A stretch of 6,451 nucleotides of DNA from assembly GCA_945865705.1 (NCBI GenBank), contig CAMBEY010000171.1, positions 1 through 6,451 of the forward strand, given 5' to 3'. The position numbers and the translations under genes were made by a program. The notes below the pieces were generated by a model, which had not been told where the DNA came from, searched no databases, and saw only the letters and a program-made list of their open reading frames with translations. This document shows positions 1 to 6,451 of this stretch, in pieces (positions within the stretch are counted from its first letter, which is position 1; each line of letters starts with the position of its first letter). This DNA is from Candidatus Sulfopaludibacter sp. SbA3. Its GTDB lineage: Bacteria > Acidobacteriota > Terriglobia > 2-12-FULL-54-10.

Positions 1-451
1 GTATCCCACCAGCACGCGAGACATTAATTTTTTCATCTCCGCCGCGCAGACCAAAACTGAATCAACCGTGCAGGCCATCCAATCCACGTTGGATGAGATT
101 CGCAAAATGATGGCCACGAAGATCACGAAGAATGAGTTCGACATGGCCAAGGAGATGTTCCTCTACAGCTATGTCTTCAATTACTCGGAGCCGTCGCGCT
201 CACTCGGCGCGGTGATGGGAGTGGAATTCGACGGGCTGTCCGCCGACTACCTGGCGAAAGAGTTCGCGGGATATCAGGCTGTTACCGCGGCGGACATTGA
301 GCGCGTGGCCAAGCAGTATCTCAAGCCGGACCAGGCGACCATTTTCATCGTGGGAGATTTTGCGAAGATTGCTTCGCAGGCCGCCGCGCTGGGTGAAGCG
401 AAAGAACTTCAGCCATTTAATTTTGGGGAGCCGCCCGCGCGCGGTCGTTGA
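1..451 (+). CDS. M16 family (insulinase-like) zinc peptidase, C-terminal fragment
   Basis: The reading frame is open from base 2 and ends in TGA at 449-451, giving about 149 visible residues; the gene starts outside the window. The fragment resembles the C-terminal, non-catalytic M16 domain. A segment reading YPTSTRDINFFISAA (a beta strand that helps close the peptidase chamber) is followed by a long helix with KMMATKITKNEFDMAKEMF, then AVTAADIERVAKQYLKPDQ and the strand TIFIVGDF. The pattern 'VT..DI.RVA..YL.P....I.IVGD' is characteristic of M16 C-terminal domains. The zinc-binding HxxEH motif would lie in the N-terminal half, so catalytic competence cannot be judged. M16 proteins of this kind are usually exported or periplasmic and often encoded as tandem pairs. 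An internal GTG at 68 is not the start, because family homology continues upstream of it. The gene converges on the symporter gene across 150 bp. Confidence 0.85.
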   Translation, partial: YPTSTRDINFFISAAQTKTESTVQAIQSTLDEIRKMMATKITKNEFDMAKEMFLYSYVFNYSEPSRSLGAVMGVEFDGLSADYLAKEFAGYQAVTAADIERVAKQYLKPDQATIFIVGDFAKIASQAAALGEAKELQPFNFGEPPARGR

Positions 452-456
452 GTTAA

Positions 457-565
457 ATCCCCCACCGCTGTCATCCTGAGCGGAGCGAAGAGGATCTGCT
501 TTTGCGCTCGAACGAAGAGAAACAGCAGATCCTTCGCTGCGCTCAGGATGACAGCCGGTGGGGAT
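457..565. repeat. Long imperfect inverted repeat (GTCATCCTGAGCG-type dispersed element) between convergent genes
   Basis: The left arm is 457-500 and the right arm 524-565, with a 23-nt loop at 501-523. Both arms share the core CTGTCATCCTGAGCG, then AGCGAAG and GATCTGCT. The differences are one mismatch (G versus C after GAGCG), a 2-nt AG insertion in the left arm, and a 1-nt difference near the outer end. The core is a sequence seen as dispersed intergenic repeats in many Acidobacteria and other environmental genomes, where it produces spurious peptides containing PERSEG, ILSAAKDL or LRMT; those same peptides appear in translations here. The element sits between two converging genes, so its hairpin could end or protect transcripts from both sides. 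No clear T-tract follows either arm, so I do not call it an intrinsic terminator. Confidence 0.85.
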
Positions 566-601
566 GGGCACCGGGAGTGGGCGTGAGAATGAGAATGGGC
601 G

Positions 602-1873
602 TCACGCATCCGATTTTTCGGTGTTGCTGATGTAGACCGCGGCGACGAGATCGCCGGTTACATTCAGAACCGTGCGCGACATATCCAGAATGCGGTCGAT
701 GCCCAGGATGATGGCGATGCCCTCCATTGGAATATTCACCTGATTCAGGATCAGCATCACAAAGGGAATCGATCCGGCGGGAACGCCGGCCGTGCCCACG
801 CCTGACAGCACTGCCATCACCAGCAGCAGGGCCTGTTGGCCCAGCGTTAAATCCACGCCAAAAACCTGCGCGAGAAACAGCACCGTAACGCCTTCGTAGA
901 GCGCCGTGCCATTTTGATTGGCGGTGGCGCCAATGGTCAGCACGAAGTGCGAGATGCCGCGCGGCAGGTGCAGCTCCTCATCCGCCACGCGCAACGCGGT
1001 GGGCAGTGTGGCGTTAGAGCTGGAAGTGGAAAAGGCGGTGAGGATGACCGAGCGAATTTTGCGCAGAAAATCAATCGGACTGACCCGCGCCATGAATTTC
1101 AGAATGAACGAATACACCACGAACTGCTGAATCGCCAATCCCGCCAACACCGCCAGCACGTACCACAACATGCTGCCCAGCAGTCCGAAGCCGAAGCGCG
1201 CCGTCATGGTGAACAGCAGCGCGAAGACGCCGAAGGGCGCCAGATGCATGATCATCTCGATGATTTTCGCCGCCGTCAGGTAGACGCCTTCGAGCAAAGA
1301 GAGCACGCTCGCGGAGCGCTCCGCGGGAATCAGGATCAGCGCGGAGCCGAAGATCAGCGCGAAGATCATGATGCCGATCAGGTCCGGCGGATTTTTAGCC
1401 ATCGCGGCGAAGGGATTGTCGGGAATTAAATTCTCAATAAAGCCACCTGTGGTGGGCGGCGGAGGCAGACGCTCGGCGTCGCCGCGATAGCGTTCCATCA
1501 ACATTGCGCGTGTCTCCGGCGCGATGCGCTTGCCCGGCTGGAGGCCGTTGGCGATGGCCAGTCCAATGACCACGGAAATGGACGAAACGATCAGCGTGTA
1601 GAGCAGCGTCTTCAGGCCCACGCGCCCCAGGCGGCGCAGATCGGCCATGCCCGCCGCGGCCAGCGTGAGCGATGAGAAGACCAGCACGATCACGGTCATC
1701 AGCAGCAGGCGGAGGAAGATGCGCCCGGCGGGCTCGGTTATGCGATTGATCAGCCAATCGAGCGCCGTGCGGTCGGCGGGAGCAAAAGCGTTAGCCAGTC
1801 CTCCGCACAGCGCGCCCAGCGCCAGGCCGAGGAAGATGCGCGAATGCAGCGGGGTGGATTTTCGTTCGGCCAT
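602..1873 (-). CDS. Dicarboxylate/amino acid:cation symporter (DAACS/SLC1 family), probable acidic amino acid transporter
   Basis: This 423-residue protein matches the usual size of GltPh/GltP-type secondary transporters, which import acidic amino acids or C4-dicarboxylates with Na+ or H+ across the inner membrane. Visible signatures are the serine-rich hairpin HP1 (STSSSNATLP, 282-291), the TM7 motif NQNGTALYE (319-327), hairpin HP2 (GTAGVPAGSIP, 360-370) and TM8 (DRILDMSRTVLNVTGD, 393-408). TM8 residues D397, R400, T401 and N404 align with GltPh D394, R397, T398 and N401. These bind the substrate amino group and side-chain carboxylate, which favours aspartate/glutamate over the C4-dicarboxylates of DctA. 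The TM7 motif is NQNGT rather than the usual NMDGT. A hydrophilic loop with a proline run lies at about 111-160. The ATG at 1873 has only a weak purine-rich element (GAAAG, 7 nt upstream). The gene follows the response regulator after 127 bp and may or may not share its transcript. Confidence 0.93.
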   Translation of the reverse strand: MAERKSTPLHSRIFLGLALGALCGGLANAFAPADRTALDWLINRITEPAGRIFLRLLLMTVIVLVFSSLTLAAAGMADLRRLGRVGLKTLLYTLIVSSISVVIGLAIANGLQPGKRIAPETRAMLMERYRGDAERLPPPPTTGGFIENLIPDNPFAAMAKNPPDLIGIMIFALIFGSALILIPAERSASVLSLLEGVYLTAAKIIEMIMHLAPFGVFALLFTMTARFGFGLLGSMLWYVLAVLAGLAIQQFVVYSFILKFMARVSPIDFLRKIRSVILTAFSTSSSNATLPTALRVADEELHLPRGISHFVLTIGATANQNGTALYEGVTVLFLAQVFGVDLTLGQQALLLVMAVLSGVGTAGVPAGSIPFVMLILNQVNIPMEGIAIILGIDRILDMSRTVLNVTGDLVAAVYISNTEKSDA

Positions 1874-1898
1874 GATTCAACTTTCATTGATCGTGATA

Positions 1899-1996
1899 CG
1901 CGAACCGAGCCGCGACCGGGAGGGAGCGGTCACGCTGGACGATTACCGGTAACTGTTGAATGTGACCGCTTCCTCCCGGTCGCGGCTCGGTTCGCG
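1899..1996. repeat. 35-bp near-perfect inverted repeat with a palindromic centre
   Basis: The left arm 1899-1933 and right arm 1962-1996 are reverse complements at 34 of 35 positions; the one mismatch is in the run GGGAGG(G/A)AGCGG. The arms contain GAACCGAGCCGCGACCGGGA, and the 28-nt spacer carries a perfect 10-bp palindrome, TTACCGGTAA (1943-1952). The right arm begins 4 bp after the response regulator stop codon and the left arm ends 25 bp before the symporter start, so a transcript running through would form a very stable hairpin between the two genes. No T-tract follows on the minus strand, so it is not a typical intrinsic terminator. It looks like a dispersed REP-like element of the genome. 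A role in mRNA stability or in separating expression of the two genes is inference. Confidence 0.85.
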
Positions 1997-2000
1997 CGCT

Positions 2001-3366
<1,366 letters not shown>

Positions 3367-3374
<8 letters not shown>

Positions 3375-5034
3375 GTGTTGTAAGAGGTGTCGTCAGGGTG
3401 CGAGCGTCTCGCGCGTTCTCCGCTATGGTCAGCGGCAGCTCGATGCGCAGGGTACTGCCCTTGCCTTCCGATTCGGCGCGAATGGTCCCGCCATGCGCCT
3501 GAATAATTTGAAAAGCGATTGCCAGTCCCAGTCCGGTGCCGCCGGTGAATTCAGTCTGGAACGGTTCGAATATTTTTTCTGCCTGCCCGGGCCTGATGCC
3601 AATCCCGGTATCACGGAACAGAATCTCCATCTGCTTGTTGCCCACGCGCAATTCCACTGTCAGCACGCCGCCCTCCGGCATGGCCTTGATGGCGTTGTCG
3701 CCCAGGTTCCAGAATACTTGACGTATGCGGTCGGCATCGAGCGAAGCGATCACCGGATGGGTCGGCATATAGCGTTCAATGCGGAGGCGCGCATCGACCT
3801 GCGGGTGATTCTGCAGCAGCGTGAGCGTTTCTTCCAATATCTCCGCGACGTTGACGGAGTTGATTTCATAGGTCTTTTCGCGCGAGTAGAGCAGAAAATC
3901 CGTGATGATGTTGTTCAAGCGCTCCGACTCTTTCAGCACGATGGCAATCAATTTTTGCTCGTCCTGGTTGAGTTCGGCCATGCGCGAGAACAGTTTCACC
4001 GATCCGGCGATGGAGGCCAGTGGGTTGCGAATTTCATGTGCAATGGCTGCGGCCATACGCCCGATGGCGGCCATTCGGTCCTTTAATTGAATCTCGCTCT
4101 GCAACTGTTTCAGTTGCGTAACGTCCTGGAAATTATAGACGAAGCCATCCACCGCGCCGTTGCGGGTCAGCGGCGCGACGCTGAATCCCAGGTACTGTTT
4201 GTCGCCCTTAGGCCCCTGCCAGAGTATCTCCTGCCGCCCCATCTCCGTTGCATAACGGTGCACGGGCGGCAGTCCGGGGAAGACTTCATTAACTGTCTTG
4301 CCGGCCAACGACACGTACGGAATCCCGAGAATTTCCTTGCCCGGCGAATTGAGCAGTAGAATGCGCCCCTCGAGGTCCGTGGTGATCAGTCCACCGCGCA
4401 TGCTTTCCACGATGTCCTGATTCAGCGCGCGCAAATCTTCAAGCTGGCCCGAGCGGCTACGCAACTCCGCTCCGGTGCGGTGCAGCGTATCCGTCAGCTT
4501 ACCGGCGAGGAAAGCCACGGCCAGAAACGCCGCCAGGTTGGTGGCGATCTTGAATTGCAGGAACTCCAGAGAAGGTTCCTCAATGGAATGGGAAGGGATC
4601 AGTTGCGCGAACGGCAGCAGCAGGATCAGCGCGGCCTCCACGAAACACAATGCGGCCAGCCGGTAAGTGCCCATCCGGGTGAGCACGATGCTGCTCATCA
4701 GAATGGTTACCGGAAACAGGAAGTAGAAGAAGCTATCGACGCCCCCGGTGATGTAAACGATCAGACTCACCATCACCGAGTCGAGGATCATCTGCAGGTT
4801 GGCTTGCACGCCGCCATCCACATTGATCTTATGAAGGATATGAAAGATCAGCGCCAGCACATACCAGAAAACGATGATCGCGAGGAAGTAGGGCAGCGGA
4901 ACCTGGACGACAATCAGGCCCTGTACGCTGCCCGCTTGCTGAAGGATGAGCTGAATGCCCAACAGAAAGGAGATGATGAAGATGCGCACACGGATGAGCC
5001 AGGGAAGCCACTGTCTTGGGTCCAGCATCTCCAT
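3367..5034 (-). CDS. Membrane-bound PAS sensor histidine kinase, PilS-like architecture
   Basis: With the ATG at 5034 the protein has 555 residues. Six hydrophobic segments (about 17-33, 48-68, 80-97, 101-118, 125-147, 164-180) have only short loops, followed by a linker helix and a PAS domain (about 200-308, with LITTDLEGRILLLN and FVYNFQDVT). The HisKA domain has phospho-acceptor H333 (IAHEIRNPLASI). The HATPase domain has an N box (NLGDNAIKAM, 443-452), G1 DTGIGI (475-480), F box KIFEPF (487-492) and G2 TGGTGLGLAI (497-506). All catalytic motifs are intact. Lacking a large periplasmic domain, it probably senses a membrane or cytoplasmic cue; six TM segments plus PAS is the layout of PilS. 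The frame stays open upstream to a TTG at 5241, but that 69-residue extension is low-complexity, overlaps the preceding gene and lacks family character. The ATG at 5034 has a GAGGA ribosome site 8 nt upstream. It phosphorylates, by inference, the overlapping response regulator. Confidence 0.93.
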
Positions 5035-5042
5035 GCGATGAA

Positions 5043-5047
5043 TCCTC
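5043..5047 (-). promoter_or_regulatory. Ribosome binding site deciding the histidine kinase start
   Basis: On the minus strand GAGGA ends 8 nt before the ATG at 5034. It supports this start over the in-frame ATG two codons later (5028), which has no well-placed site, and over the far upstream TTG at 5241, which lies inside the preceding gene. Confidence 0.6.
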
Positions 5048-5123
5048 GTCTCGGTCAGGCCTGTAACTGAATTCGATGTTCCTGGCAACCAGGTCGCTCC
5101 GCGCGCATCCAAAAGACCCAATG

Positions 5124-6451
5124 CTACGGCTTCCCGGCGGCTGATTCCGGCGGAGCGGCGGCCGGCTCCACGCGCTTCATCTCCACGCGCGCCACGCGGT
5201 GCTGCTCCACTTCCTTTACCGTAACCTGCCACGGCCCCCAATGGAATGATTCTCCCTTGGCCGGGATGTGTCCTAGCTGATACAAAACGAATCCGGCCAT
5301 GGTTTCAAAGCCGAGATCGCGCGGCAGCTCCACTTCATATTGATTCTCCAGATCGAGCAAGCTGAGGTTGCCGTCCAGCCTCAGCGTATGCGCGCCGAGC
5401 CGGCGGCCCTGCTGTTGTGTCCAGTCATACTCGTCATCAATCTCGCCGACGATCTGCTCCAGCACGTCCTCAATGGTTACCAGGCCCACGGTGTTGCCAA
5501 ACTCATCCACCACCAGGGCCATGTGCCTGCGTTTCTGTTGGAACTCCTGCAGCAGTTCGTCGATGGGCTTGTTCTCCGGCACCACGGAGATTTCACGCAC
5601 CATGCTGCGCAGAGAAAACTCGCGCGGTGAGTCAAGGCTCTTTCCCTTTCGTTGCAGCCACTCCTGCTCACGCCACACGCGGTAAAGATCCTTGGCGTAT
5701 AGCACGCCGATGATGTGCTCGGGTGAATCCTCATAAACCGGCAGCCGCGAATGCAGATCCTCCGTTACCCTGCGGATCACATCTTCCAGGCTCGACTGCA
5801 CCGGAATGGAAACAATGTTGGTGCGCGGGATCATGATCTCGCGCACGGCCAGTTCGCTGAGGTCGATCACGTTATGGATCATCTCCTGCTGATAGGCCGG
5901 CAGCGCGCCGCTGCGGTAACTGGTTGTTACCAGTAGCTTCAGCTCTTCGCCGGAATAGCTGTGCGCGTGAGACCCGGTGGAGGACGCGCCCAGGTGCCGC
6001 GCAATGGCGTAGGAACAAGCGTGCAACAACGCCTGCGGCGCGCTGGCGATCTTAAGGAAAACGTGCATGGGCCACGCGATCAGCAACGATAGCCGCTCAG
6101 CGCGTCCTAGCGCGACTTGCTTGGGCACCAGCTCGCCCAGCACCACGTGCAGAAAGGTGAGTATGATAAACATCATCGCCGTGGCCAGCGTATGCACCAG
6201 CCAGACGGCATTCTGTTCGAGCGGCGCCAGTATGGGCGTCAGCACGCGAGCCAGCGTCAGCTCACCTACCCAGCCTAGCGCGAGGCTGGTCATGGTGATG
6301 CCCACCTGCGTGCCGCTGACCACCTTGTTCATGTTGGAGATCAGATGCAGCGCCGTCTCGGCGCGCGAGTCGCCCTGCGCGGCCTTCTGTTGCAGCCAGG
6401 TGCGCCGCGCGCTGACCAGCGCGAACTCCACCGTGGCGAAAAAGGCATTCG
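5124..6451 (-). CDS. HlyC/CorC (CNNM/DUF21) family membrane protein with CBS pair, N-terminus outside the window
   Basis: At least 441 residues are visible and the frame runs off the right edge. The last codons in the window read NAFFATVEFALVSARR, the typical end of the first transmembrane helix of this family, so the GTG at 6431 is an internal Val codon and the true start lies beyond 6451. Domains, counting that Val as 1: the DUF21/CNNM membrane domain (to about 150) with TQVGITMTSLALGWVGEL and GELVPKQVAL (99-108); CBS 1 (about 196-255, VREIMIPRTNI..RLPVYE); CBS 2 (about 276-335, LVVDEFGNTVGLVTIEDVLEQIVGEIDDEYD); and the C-terminal CorC_HlyC domain (about 343-420). Family members are inner-membrane proteins linked to Mg2+/Co2+ export or Mg2+ homeostasis; the old name 'hemolysin' is a misnomer. 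The stop is TAG at 5124-5126, 89 bp before the kinase start. A shared transcript is possible, but a functional link is not evident. Confidence 0.93.
   Translation of the reverse strand, partial: NAFFATVEFALVSARRTWLQQKAAQGDSRAETALHLISNMNKVVSGTQVGITMTSLALGWVGELTLARVLTPILAPLEQNAVWLVHTLATAMMFIILTFLHVVLGELVPKQVALGRAERLSLLIAWPMHVFLKIASAPQALLHACSYAIARHLGASSTGSHAHSYSGEELKLLVTTSYRSGALPAYQQEMIHNVIDLSELAVREIMIPRTNIVSIPVQSSLEDVIRRVTEDLHSRLPVYEDSPEHIIGVLYAKDLYRVWREQEWLQRKGKSLDSPREFSLRSMVREISVVPENKPIDELLQEFQQKRRHMALVVDEFGNTVGLVTIEDVLEQIVGEIDDEYDWTQQQGRRLGAHTLRLDGNLSLLDLENQYEVELPRDLGFETMAGFVLYQLGHIPAKGESFHWGPWQVTVKEVEQHRVARVEMKRVEPAAAPPESAAGKP

Noticed and set aside
566..582. GGGCAC followed by GTGGGC, superficially like a sigma54 -24/-12 element
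   Set aside because: The -12 half lacks the TTGC core and the orientation points into the 3' end of the symporter gene.
200..609. Minus-strand frames across the 457-565 repeat giving PERSEG and ILSAAKDL peptides
   Set aside because: These are classic spurious translations of the dispersed inverted repeat, partly antisense to the peptidase gene.
1874..2000. Search for a sigma54 promoter ahead of the symporter
   Set aside because: No GG-N10-GC element with a TGGCAC/TTGC-like context was found by eye in this gap or in the last 100 bp of the regulator gene. The gap is dominated by the inverted repeat.
5060..5088. Possible sigma70 promoter before the kinase: TTGCCA (5083-5088), 17-bp spacer, TACAGG (5060-5065), minus strand
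   Set aside because: The -35 is good but the -10 matches only 3 of 6 consensus bases. This is too weak to claim in an 89-bp gap where read-through is equally likely.
5081..5093. Small hairpin CCTGG-CAA-CCAGG after the HlyC/CorC gene
   Set aside because: The 5-bp stem with no extension and no T-tract is within chance expectation and not a credible terminator.
6429..6431. GTG as start codon of the HlyC/CorC gene
   Set aside because: In-frame upstream codons to the window edge encode NAFFAT, which continues the conserved first membrane helix, so the gene starts beyond the window.

Overview
The window reads as an ordinary chromosomal segment of a moderately GC-rich, Gram-negative-type bacterium. 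The best guess is an Acidobacteriota-like genome. The reasons are an intergenic inverted repeat of the widespread 'GTCATCCTGAGCG..AGCGAAGGATCT' type, a second long GC-rich dispersed-type inverted repeat, and a gene mix (M16 peptidase, HlyC/CorC-type protein, sigma54-type regulator) common in that phylum. This is inference; no rRNA or marker gene is present to fix the taxonomy.

Layout. Positions 1-451 (+) hold the C-terminal end of an M16 (insulinase-like) peptidase whose start is outside the window. It converges on a leftward block that fills the rest. Read in the direction of transcription (- strand), the order is: a HlyC/CorC-type CBS-domain membrane protein (5124-6451, N-terminus cut by the right edge); 89 bp; a six-TM, PAS-containing sensor histidine kinase of PilS-like architecture (3367-5034); an NtrC/PilR-type sigma54-dependent response regulator (2001-3374), overlapping the kinase gene by 8 bp; a 127-bp gap filled mostly by a 35-bp inverted repeat; and a DAACS-family dicarboxylate/amino acid:cation symporter (602-1873). 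A second inverted repeat (457-565) lies in the convergent gap between the symporter and the peptidase.

How the parts relate. The kinase and regulator are clearly a translationally coupled two-component pair that should drive sigma54 promoters. The regulator's direct target cannot be read here: I see no convincing -24/-12 element in either intergenic gap. Control of the adjacent symporter (a DctB/DctD-DctA-like logic) is possible but unproven, and the kinase's membrane architecture is closer to PilS than to the periplasmic-sensing DctB.

I found no clear undescribed system. The points most worth a second look are the two long inverted repeats, the altered sodium-site motif in the symporter, and the question of what the two-component pair regulates.
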